Source: Skeletonema tropicum (Eukaryota > Bacillariophyta > Thalassiosirophyceae > Thalassiosirales > Thalassiosiraceae). From it: DNA of 64,000 nucleotides. Shown here one piece after another: positions 1 through 8,659 of the stretch. Made by a program: the position numbers and the translations under genes. The DNA is taken from the NCBI GenBank assembly GCA_037178625.1, contig CM074131.1, positions 2,108,001-2,172,000 on the forward strand, given 5' to 3'. Each line of letters begins with the position of its first letter. The stretch's first letter is position 1. The notes under the pieces are model-generated. The model did no database searches. It saw nothing but the letters and a program-made list of their open reading frames with translations, and was not told where the DNA came from.

Positions 1-75
1 CTCTCGTCGTCAATAGGCGCATGAGCCGCTTCTAGAGCCCATCTTATCTTTCGTCGTCAATACGCGCATGTGTCT
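1..75 (+). repeat. Terminal piece of a satellite array
   Basis: The first bases match the part of the satellite monomer that carries ctctcgtcgtcaat and gcgcatgagccgcttctag, as found at 12,068-12,112. A second, more diverged half-monomer with the same words follows at about 52-100. This implies that another satellite array lies to the left of the window, mirroring the array that precedes peptidase copy 2. Confidence 0.85.
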
Positions 76-306
76 TTTGTCATGGCCCATTTTAGTCCAT
101 GGGTCTTGTATGACATTTGTATTTTTGATCTAATATGTTACATCGGTTCTTTTAATGATCTACCATGTGCAGTTTTGCTAGTCCTAAATTTAGGTAAATC
201 TCCAGTCTTGTGTTTCTATTTCCAGCGAACAGTATATTTATTTTCAGTCTAGTGTGATTGCTTCGAAAGAGCTTAGATGTTGTTATCCACCTCAAGTATC
301 AATATC

Positions 307-2298
307 TCAAGCTTTCGTGAATCGTGCTTGCACATACTGTTCAAACTTTTTGCATGTCTTCAAGAATCCACCATCTTCATCTGTATCGGCTAGAACTGAA
401 TCACCGTCAACGATACGAATACGCATGTCTAAATCAACATCAGTATCAGTTGTACCAGATGAGCACTGGGCAAGTTTTGCATCATAGCTCTCTTTTTCTT
501 CCTTCAACACATCTTCAACACTCTGCTTCAATTCATTCACCCAGGCGTCACCCGTAAGAGGTGCGCCGGTTAGATTTTCAACAAGAGAGAGGAAAGGTTC
601 TGAGTTACCTGGCTTCCAATAGGCTTCAGTGAGAGTTGGTCCCACAGAAGGGTTATCGGTAATGTACTTGTCACGATTCAAGAAGAATTCCCTGGTTTGA
701 TGAACACCCATCTCAGCTAGCACATACCCGTGATAATAGCAGCTCGCTTCATCAGATAGAATATGAGGCACCGAAAGCAAAGGACGTGCTGACAATCCTC
801 CCTGGATATCCTTCTCTACTTTATCGGCCAAGGCTTTGATCGATTCAGCTGTCACATCCTCCTCTGGCATCTCGTACAATGCTCGTTCGAAGTATGGCAC
901 CGCGATCATAGCCCGAAGTGCAAAGACTTTGTATGGATGAGTTGCCTTGATTTGTTCAGCTACCAAATCCCATGGGATGGCCTCACCTTCTCTCGAGATT
1001 GCATACTTAGCCATCCAATCAGCATCTCCCACCAAAGAGTCGAGAAACATTGATTGCAACTCAGCATAGGCAACAGAAGTTGGCGACCGCTCTTGAGCAA
1101 ATAAAGGTGAGGGCATTTGAATATTGGCAAAGTGTGCGGCGTGACCTGCCTCGTGCATCAAAGTTGTGAGCCCTGTATACCCTGAGCCGATAGCTGACGG
1201 ATCGGCAAGACTAGTAAAATGTGTAGTGGAAGGCTGCCAAGTTCCGTCAGGTTTGACCCACGCAGGTTGTGGCCAGTGGCAAAAGCCGTTCGAGTATTTG
1301 CCCTTGCGATCAAGCAAATCAAGATCCATTTTTGCTTGCTTGTACGAAATGTTCATAGCAGCAAACGACCTACCCCATTGCTCGACAGATTTTTCAAACG
1401 GAAAGTATGGATCCATCCGACGAACAATATCTCCGCTCATTAAAAACCCTTGGTTCCATGGAGAAAGTGCTGATTCTCCTCCCTTTTCTGCAGCAAACTG
1501 CTCCCTGGCAGACTCCATAATAGGACGTGTTCCAGCCTCCAAGGTGTCCAATATTTCGAATAATGCAATCTTACCAAATCCTTCAGCGTTTGAAACTTTG
1601 TAGTCATAAAAATCGAGAAATCCGAGCTTCTTTGCCATCCTGTTCCTAACTTTGACGAGCTCGACAAAGCCATTCTCTGTCACAAAATCTCCAATTTTTG
1701 TCAAGCCTTCATAGCAAGCTTTACGGGTAGCCTCATCAGGGTCAACACGTACTTTGTTACGCAAACCAACAGAGGACATTTCTTCGAATTTTCCATCAAT
1801 AGTTGCCCCAAGAGTGAGTGTGTTACGGGCAGCTTCTAATCCACCCTCAATTTTGGTGGCCTCAGCACGTAGAGTTTTAGCTTCTTCCGACTCCATGATG
1901 TAGCAGCCGAAGGTACGCTCTAACATCTTGAGTGTTTTCGCCTCAACACTATCTTCTGGTACTTTCAAGAGTAGTTCACGTGTTTTTGATAGCTTTTCCT
2001 CATCGGCTAAAAAGTCCTCCATCTCTCCCTTTGTACGAGTCAGCTCTTCAGTGGAGTACTGGGGACCAGACAAAGCCATTTTTGTTCCCCAGAACTGCAA
2101 TTCAAACTCACGATGGAGTTGTTCATAACTTGTGTTGATTCCGTCGATGAATGTTGACACGTCAGCGGTGAGTGTAGAAGCTGTCATGCTGGAGGTTGTT
2201 CGAAAAGAGTGGCGAGCTGAAGATAGTGAAGACCGTGGAGTGAAAGATGATGCTGCTGTCAGAGCGTGGGCGAGGAAGGATGCTGTGGCAAAGCGCAT
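307..2298 (-). CDS. M3 family metallopeptidase (oligopeptidase-like), intact copy
   Basis: The protein is 663 residues if translation starts at MRFATASFLAHAL. An upstream in-frame ATG at 2451 would add 51 residues that look like translated promoter. The zinc site HEAGH lies near residue 380, followed by the downstream glutamate region AYAELQSMFLDS that supplies the third ligand in M3 peptidases. A tyrosine-rich segment YYHGYVLAEM near the C terminus matches the substrate-binding helix of the family. The N terminus is a short hydrophobic signal ending AASSFTP, which resembles the diatom plastid presequence cleavage motif, so plastid or secretory targeting is likely (inference). The usual role is cleavage of short peptides, for example transit-peptide debris. 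The gene is flanked by satellite fragments and has a near-identical broken copy at 12,375-14,364. Confidence 0.9.
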   Translation of the reverse strand: MRFATASFLAHALTAASSFTPRSSLSSARHSFRTTSSMTASTLTADVSTFIDGINTSYEQLHREFELQFWGTKMALSGPQYSTEELTRTKGEMEDFLADEEKLSKTRELLLKVPEDSVEAKTLKMLERTFGCYIMESEEAKTLRAEATKIEGGLEAARNTLTLGATIDGKFEEMSSVGLRNKVRVDPDEATRKACYEGLTKIGDFVTENGFVELVKVRNRMAKKLGFLDFYDYKVSNAEGFGKIALFEILDTLEAGTRPIMESAREQFAAEKGGESALSPWNQGFLMSGDIVRRMDPYFPFEKSVEQWGRSFAAMNISYKQAKMDLDLLDRKGKYSNGFCHWPQPAWVKPDGTWQPSTTHFTSLADPSAIGSGYTGLTTLMHEAGHAAHFANIQMPSPLFAQERSPTSVAYAELQSMFLDSLVGDADWMAKYAISREGEAIPWDLVAEQIKATHPYKVFALRAMIAVPYFERALYEMPEEDVTAESIKALADKVEKDIQGGLSARPLLSVPHILSDEASCYYHGYVLAEMGVHQTREFFLNRDKYITDNPSVGPTLTEAYWKPGNSEPFLSLVENLTGAPLTGDAWVNELKQSVEDVLKEEKESYDAKLAQCSSGTTDTDVDLDMRIRIVDGDSVLADTDEDGGFLKTCKKFEQYVQARFTKA

Positions 2299-2486
2299 CT
2301 GAACGTAGGATTGGTGTAGGCTGCCGCTACTTTCAACAAAGATGAAATCGAAAATGAAAGAAGTCACAAAAAAAAATCTTGATCTTCCTTTGGGGGGCGG
2401 GAGAGTTTGCGGGCGCATACAAAACGCCCCCTGCCCCGGTATGGTACCCAATGTTGTTCGAGAGTGTTCTTAGTATCTGACGTCAT

Positions 2487-2540
2487 GCGTAAGTAGAAGC
2501 GATGCTATGGTACAGTCTCGTAGCTGATAAGTATGAGAGG
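2487..2540 (+). repeat. Satellite monomer fragment right of the peptidase gene
   Basis: The sequence gcgtaagtagaagcgatgct, then cagtctcgtagctga and tatgagagg, matches the second half of the satellite monomer apart from two small insertions. With the monomer part on the left of the gene (1-75), the peptidase module looks as if it sits inside an interrupted satellite unit. The same fragment recurs at 14,553-14,606. Confidence 0.8.
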
Positions 2541-3010
2541 GAAGATAATGATAAGTACAGATCCTTACAACATTTTATTGAAGAGTATCTCCTTGGACAC
2601 AGTGAATTGGACATGTACGATGTTATCGATGGACACCCTGAGCATATCGACTTTGCAGAGATACACGGCACCCTTGGATGGGATAATTTCGTGGAAGGTC
2701 GCATCAGTAGGCGTCTGGTCCACCTACAAGCACAGTATCTATCCACCATTCATACTTTCGTTCAACCTTCGACTTGGGCCAGTGGACTCATGCGACAGAT
2801 TCTTCTTCTGACACATCATATCAAATCTTTCTACAAATGTCTCAGCCTTCATCGTATTTCCCCTTGAAACCGACTATCAGTGCAAACACTTGATTTGTGC
2901 AGGGATCTAGCAACTGTTAATCTTGTGGGGATTGAGGAGATACACAACACTATCTCATCTCTGCTCCTGGAGGGGTGGAAAAATGAATTAAATGTATCAA
3001 GAGATCGATA
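2502..3010 (+). pseudogene. Decayed repeat-family protein fragment (probable transposable-element relic)
   Basis: An open stretch to 2867 encodes GWDNFVEGRISRRLVHLQAQ, followed by an LLLTHHI helix. After stops and frame changes, coding-like sequence continues with IEEIHNTISSLLLEGW. The spacing of tryptophan-rich and acidic helices resembles a domain I associate with repeated retroelement-like proteins in centric diatoms (memory-based inference). A relic with the complementary, C-terminal half of such a domain lies at 7931-8481. It is duplicated at 14,568-15,076. There is no intact gene here. Confidence 0.4.
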
Positions 3011-3057
3011 TCGTAGTATCAATCAAACATGATCGATAAGACCAACGCATTAGGACT

Positions 3058-3174
3058 ATGGATTCATCAGTGTTTAATACAATGGAACGCTACGAAGCTG
3101 AAAACAACAGACTATTGAAGGAAGAACACATGACACAACTCGAACCCGCCATTTGGAAGGCCGAACTTGACTAG
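3058..3174 (+). pseudogene. Short coding-like relic
   Basis: A 38-codon ORF starting at ATG (3058) encodes an acidic helix with the tail EPAIWKAELD. Helices ending in an LELAxWKAKL-type motif are frequent near the ends of repeated diatom proteins (inference from memory). It is preserved in the duplicate at about 15,124-15,240. It is too short to assign and probably marks one exon of a dead repeat gene. Confidence 0.3.
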
Positions 3175-3224
3175 GGTGCACCGTGTGCGAGTAATAGAGA
3201 AGAGATGAAGCAGGGTGTTTGACT

Positions 3225-3880
3225 CTTATTTCATCTTTTCAGCTTTCCAAGAGCAAGAGCGGAGACGGATATGCTCATGATGTATCTGAGAAACGGCAAA
3301 TCTATAACTTTGACTACTTCTTCCCTGCGCTGCTGCCTCTTGCCGTAAGAGCTTCTTTTGCAAGGCTTTCTTGCCTTCCCTGCCCCTTTCCTTCCCAACA
3401 TGACTGGTACCACCGCTCGACTTTTTTATATTGTGCAGCCTTTGATAACAGTGCCTGCACGTGGATCGATTCGAAACTCTTTCTCCTTGAATAAGACAGT
3501 TCTCTTGCCATCAGATAATGCGATCATGTCATACCCACGGTCACTGCTACATTCTTTGTTGGCCCTTCGCATCTTCAGAATTCAGAACAGCCGCAACAGA
3601 TTTGCTACGCTCGGCCTTGAGATCACTTATGATACGGTTGGGATACGTCTCCCCCAAGACCATAGTAGCACTTGTGTCGGAGCTTCCCAAGGTTCAAGGT
3701 TTGTGCAGTACGGCTTTTGGTAGCTTGGATAGCTCGGGACACCACTTCGTATTCGTCACCATCCGCGAAGCGTGATAAAGTGGGCAATTCTCAAAGTGAC
3801 CCAATTTTAGATCTTCCGGATCTACTGACCTGGTCGTTGACGGACGTTGAGAAAGCGTTGGAATTTGGTGATCCAGCATG
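3225..3880 (-). pseudogene. Decayed minus-strand gene, family unknown
   Basis: Several minus-strand segments look coding but are broken by stops and frame changes. These include SDGKRTVLFKEKEFRIDP, SRAIQATKSRTAQTLNLGKL, and a lysine/arginine-rich stretch GKRQQRREEVVKVIDLPF. No frame stays open for more than about 65 codons. The same pattern is found in the duplicate at about 15,291-15,946. I do not recognise the family. Confidence 0.3.
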
Positions 3881-4763
3881 TTACGAGAAACGGTACCAAA
3901 ATTTTGAGAAACTGTGCACTCAATTCGAATGACCCCAATCGATCTCTTCTGCTAATCTGATCTACTGAACGAATGAGGTCTGAGGGTTCATCACCGTGAC
4001 AGTGAAAGGTGAAAATCACCACTTAAGGTAGGAAGTGGAATGACATTGCATCTAATAAAGGCAAATTCATCTTGCGTTGCTGTTAAGAACAAATTAATAT
4101 TATTACTGATGTGAATACTTCAGCAGTATGATCATCATTCCCCACAGAGGACAGAGGATAATGTCGCCTCAACTAAAAAAACACTTCCTGTTCCACTACT
4201 CAGATGTTGCTGGCTCTACGTTTGGTGCCATGCTTGTGAATACATAATGCTCTAGTGAAGCGCCCCCTGTTTGACGTAATACAATCTGCGCATGCCCGAC
4301 ACACATTAGATAGATGGCTGCTGACAACGTGACGAAGCACTACAGATAGCAAATAAATAGCAATCACTCTGGCATGAAGCCCCCACCCCACGCACAGCGA
4401 AACGATGAAATATGAGTCCCCCCCAACATAGTGCAGACACATAACGGCTTCGATCCACCCCCCCATCCTCTACTGCATGCCAGGAACAAAACGGACGCTG
4501 CTTCTAATTTTGAGTGTGCACATGCACAAACCTAACTCTAGCGCAATGACCAATCAAAGTCTATTGCAATCAACCAATCTTGGAGCCCACCCCACCGCGA
4601 AGCGAATTAATATCATTCAGCTCCCCCCGTGGGAGTGGGAATGTAACTACCATCACGCACCCAACTTCTTGAGACGGCAGCCCAGCATCTGTGACCCAGT
4701 TGACCCACGCACTGCAGCCCTCGTCCTATGTGTACCTATTCCTTCGGGCGTTGTTGCGCATGG

Positions 4764-5287
4764 TGTAATTCTTGGTTCATTCATTCACCCCAGTGGTAAT
4801 AGATCCATCCAGCAAGGTGTTGTGGGGATCGGTTCGGGTCGGCATCTGGAAGCACAGAAGAGATGATGGCCAAATTTGGTGAGCTACTGACAAAAAACGA
4901 CGACAAATCTACCGATTACACCCCGTGATGAACATGTGCCACAACGAAAGAACCGCTTGACCTCTTCACCCTCTATTCCTACCAACACAATCGTGAACCA
5001 ACTAGAGCTACCGATGCATTACTTTTATATGGTGACCGGGTGCATCGATGGATGGAAGCGACGAGCTATAGCAAGGAGCGGATCGCTGAAAAGGATGACC
5101 CAGAATGACTTTCTTGGGGCAAGAGAGCGCCACTCATCTTTCTTGTAGTTCAACCGCTACACAATTAAACCTACTGTTATGTGCTACCGTTGATGCGGGT
5201 CAAGTGATCCGGAAGATAAAATCGGATCACTTTAAAATATTTATCCGATAAAGTTCCATTGATCTATGCCCGATCGACCTGCATTCT
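4764..5287. other. Intergenic, unique to copy A side
   Basis: Sequence begins here that is absent from duplicate B. No convincing gene is seen. It contains a perfect 10-bp inverted repeat, aagtgatccg at 5202-5211 and cggatcactt at 5223-5232, just left of the large palindrome. Confidence 0.6.
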
Positions 5288-5446
5288 AAAAAAACTTCAA
5301 GAAAGTTTCAGGCATCTTTCAGGCATCTTTCGGTCATCTTTCGGTCATCTTTCGGTCATCTTTCGGTCATCTTTCGGATTCTGAAAGATGACCGAAAGAT
5401 GACCGAAAGATGACCGAAAGATGACTGAAACTTTCTTGAACTTTTT
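5288..5446. repeat. Large palindrome built from an 11-bp tandem repeat
   Basis: The left arm holds about five to six copies of the 11-mer catctttcggt (the first ones read catctttcagg). The right arm holds the reverse complement, about four copies of gatgaccgaaa. The outer ends, acttcaagaaagtttca and tgaaactttcttgaact, are also inverted. The arms meet around cggattctgaaag at 5375-5387 with almost no spacer. It would fold into a long hairpin. It is followed by a small inverted repeat, ccacc/ggtgg, at 5446-5462. Confidence 0.95.
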
Positions 5447-6678
5447 CCACCTTGGGGGTGGAAAAACTCGTTGCGCGTCAGTTTGCTACTCACTGACAAC
5501 TACACAAAAGATCTAAAGACAAAGTAGGGACAGGACGGGACATGACAGTCCAGAATGCATATCAAATTGGGCTGTCTAATACCATTAGAACTACTTATGG
5601 GATTAAAGTCCCAATCGTTCTGACCCTAAAAGGTCGACCGATAGGGAGGGCGGGTTAGAAAAAAAGGGGGGGCGGGTGGGAAAAATTTTCAATACTACAA
5701 TGGCTACTGTGTCGACGATTGCTCGAGGGGCTTTGCTACGATGCTATTGCTCGGTAGAAAAGTGGTAAGCTGAGGGCTGGACTCGAGTATCGATCTTTCC
5801 CTTCAATGTGAAAAAGATGTTGACGTGGAGAAAGAAGGAAAAGAATGACTTGTTATTTGGAATGACCCCAAAATTTCGAATTGCACGAAGGAATCGATTG
5901 CCCTACGGCAGAAAGTCATAAGCAGTCACTAATGATATTATCGAGGCGCTTTGAGTGCAAGCAGGGAAGAGAGGAAAGAGAGGAGTGGCCATTGTCAATT
6001 GTCAGGCTCGTTTGCTTCATCCGCTACCTGCGATTCAAATTGAAACAGCAACAGCAATCGCAACAGCAACAGCAACAAGCGTTAAGTACCATCATCTGTT
6101 ACCATAAGTACCATAAGTAGTAGCGCCGACTCCTTGACGCACGACGCCTCTTCCAAAGATGCTCGTTGTCTCTCTGGTCTTCCAATTTTTCATGAGGGAG
6201 AATGGAGAATGATGGCAATTCTCAATTCTGTGCAATTGTGATGGCAACACAAGAAGGGCAGTCCAACCTTGCGGTGGTGTATTAACTGTCACCACACAAA
6301 CACGTGTGACTGTTATTTTGTTAGATCGAGTAGAGTAGGAGAGTGATGTTTACACAAAAATTCAAGCAACAACGTTTGTACGCCGAGAATATTTAGTACG
6401 AGTTTGAATATATCAATCAAAAGAATGTGTTTGGTTTGAGAGTGCAATTGGCAGCGACGATCGAGCGGCGTGTATCACCCTCTTTGAGAGCAACGTAAGA
6501 ATGAATATTGTAGGAGCAACTCTCTGTTCGCTTTGTCAATTGAATGACACTGTCCTAATTCGTATGTGTCTATCCACGTAGCAAAAAGATACTCCTCCAA
6601 AGCGACGTACAGCAGAGGAGATGATAATATAACGGTGCAATATTGTCAAAAGGAATTTGTCTAGTTTAAGGATTAGTG
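5447..6678. other. Intergenic region
   Basis: No gene is supported. It contains a G-rich stretch around 5650-5680 (runs of a and g) and a CAA/CAG-rich microsatellite at about 6042-6078 that gives a polyglutamine reading frame without other protein character. Confidence 0.5.
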
Positions 6679-6828
6679 ATGATGGCGGCGGCAGCAGATG
6701 AGGATGAGATTTTTGTCTACATGGGCGTCGATCAACGAGTGCTAGATAGTGTGAGACGTTTAGAACTCATGAGTCTGTCAAAATATTTCCGAGAAGGGCA
6801 TTCAAATTTTCGTGTTCATCTAGTCTGA
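6679..6828 (+). pseudogene. N-terminal relic of a BspA-like leucine-rich repeat protein
   Basis: Translation from ATG at 6679 gives MMAAAADEDEIFVYMGVDQ, then RVLDSVRRLEL, and stops after 49 codons. An acidic start followed by an FVYxGxDQ segment and a VRR segment is what I recall for the N terminus of BspA-type LRR proteins in Thalassiosira-like diatoms (memory-based inference). The LRR body is absent, so this is a truncated remnant. Confidence 0.4.
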
Positions 6829-7315
6829 TACCAATATTTGAGGTTGAGGCTTGCCTTATATGCATTCCAAAGTTATTGCCAACTGAAGGATTTAGAAATG
6901 TGGCGACGAGCTGGAAATAATCGTCAGGTTGGTATTCCAACGCTGCCACTCGCTGAAAAATATCAGGATGGTTATCTGTGAACAGCATTAAAAGTGGGCT
7001 TTCACGGTATCTCAGTAAGGATCATCAGGATGCCATCGTGAGAACCATCGGAAGGGGGGCGTTTGCTGATGGCTGTGAGCTATCGGAGGCAGAATTTGGA
7101 GAAGAACTTTCAGCACTAGAGGAAGACGCATTCATGAACTGATACAAATTGGAACGAATCGTCTTGCCACCTTTCAACGATGTATTCGATTTCTGCCAAA
7201 ATCTAGTAATAGTAGATTTAGTTGGAGCGACCCACAACAACATATGGAGAGCGGAGAAATGAAATGAATGCAGCAAGTGCGGCCATCGGCCGCCTCGATC
7301 ATTACAACCACGCAT
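6767..7315 (-). pseudogene. Decayed minus-strand ORF with paired in-frame stops
   Basis: One reading frame stays coding-like across the whole stretch. The part beginning SPLLMLFTDNHPDIFQRVAA and continuing LEYQPDDYFQLVATFLN is joined in frame to an upstream serine-rich part (MNASSSSAESSSPNSASD). The only interruption is two consecutive TGA codons near 7012-7024. The composition is protein-like. I do not recognise the family. It is probably a dead member of a repeated diatom gene family. Confidence 0.4.
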
Positions 7316-7930
7316 TGCTGAAGGAGGCTACAACGCAAATGCCAATCTTGAGGGAAAAGGGATGCAGTTCGAGCAAATGGGGAAGTGAACAGGGCAAGGC
7401 AAGAGATACGTGTGACTTTTGATCAATATCATAATGCGACTTTTGCAATGAGCACTTATTACTGCCATTCAAGGGCGAGAGGAATTCCTGTAATTAGTAC
7501 CTCATTTTTGACTTTGGATTCCACATAGGCTACTAATTAATGTCGCAGGAGCTCCTAATTTGAATGGTAGGATGCCATTCTTTAATCGCAGTAGCCCCCC
7601 AGAATATAGATCTGCTGTTGTAACGTTCATTCCATTCCATCCATTGCATCAGGATCATGATACTTGTACGTATGCAGTGTATCCAAATGTCTCATGTGCC
7701 AGCACTATAATACGCTAAAGATGCTTCGATTTCAGCCGTAAGAGTGAGTGAGTTCTTTACCAATACGCAGTAGAGGACCACACAGTTTACAGGATTAGCC
7801 GATCTACGATGGTCTTCAGTGAGTACTCTTCCTCTTTGTGTCTAGATCTATAGGGGACCCATTCTGCACCTACAGGGATAGATCTTTTGACAGAGTTGCA
7901 GGCGATCTGTAGTGTTAGCCTATCAACAAT
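7316..7930. other. Intergenic region
   Basis: I see no gene, repeat or structured element that I can support in this stretch. Confidence 0.4.
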
Positions 7931-8481
7931 GGCTTTATCGTAATTGTACAGTGCATTACAAAGCAGATGGCAGATCACTTCCTCAACATGAACAAATTCT
8001 TCAGAAAGTTACACACAAGGGTAAAGGTTACACAACTACTTAAAACCGATAAAGATGAGCTCCTGCCGGAGGATAGGAGCCTATTGCAAATTGACTTCGC
8101 TCAGTTGGCTGACGGACCAACTATAGATCAGGAAAGATGGATCGCTGGTATGGAATCAGCTATTGTCGCTCGGAGGGTACATCGTGCTAGACGAAGTCGG
8201 TGAGCTCGGCTCCCCAACTTTCGAATCAGACGGCGGTCGAATACCTCTGCTTCAGACGCCTCTTCCACCAATGCAGACGAAACAAATGTCGATGTTGGAT
8301 CGGATGACAACGGTAATGATAATGATGATGGAGATGGCTCATCCTCTAGAGTAGAGTCTGATAGCAGTCGTGAGGAATATTCTCCAGCTCCAATGCTTCG
8401 ATCTCGACTCTATATCACGTCATACTTTCCGCCTCGCAGGGACTCAGGAGGTAGTATTCGTTTTAGACGTAGACGATGACG
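7931..8481 (+). pseudogene. Decayed repeat-family protein, C-terminal half
   Basis: One frame reads RNCTVHYKADGRSLPQHEQI. After a frame change near 8010 the next reads ELLPEDRSLLQIDFAQL, then DQERWIAGMESAIVARR. An in-frame TGA at 8201 is followed by further protein-like sequence: a serine/aspartate-rich linker and an arginine-rich end at 8481. The LLPEDRxLLxIDF...W.xxMExA pattern is one I recall from repeated transposon-like proteins of centric diatoms (inference). The relics at 2502 and 14,568 look like the N-terminal half of the same type. Confidence 0.4.
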
Positions 8482-8659
8482 ATCATAATATGATTTCGTA
8501 AGTTGTGTCATAAATGACGAAATTCCCCAGAGAGCCTCACTGAGGCTTCATGGATGATGATATGACTAACATTGCGTTTGCAGACGCCTAAGAAATACAA
8601 AGTTGATGTGTACTTTTATAGATTAAAGAGAGTAATTATATAACAAAGCTTTAAGCTTT

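Larger units (their letters stand above)
1..4763. repeat. Segmental duplication, copy A
   Basis: This stretch is nearly identical, in direct orientation, to 12,068-16,843. The offset is about 12,066-12,080 bases and drifts with small indels. It holds a satellite remnant, the M3 peptidase gene and about 2.3 kb of decayed sequence. Identity stops abruptly after gttgttgcgcatgg at 4763. Low divergence between the copies indicates a recent duplication or ongoing gene conversion. Confidence 0.95.

Noticed and set aside
70..252. Short plus-strand ORF conserved in both duplicates (70 and 12,138)
   Set aside because: Conservation only reflects the recent duplication. It overlaps diverged satellite sequence and shows no protein family character.
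5881..6120. Polyglutamine-containing ORF
   Set aside because: The glutamines come from a CAA/CAG microsatellite. The rest has no protein-like composition and no upstream support.
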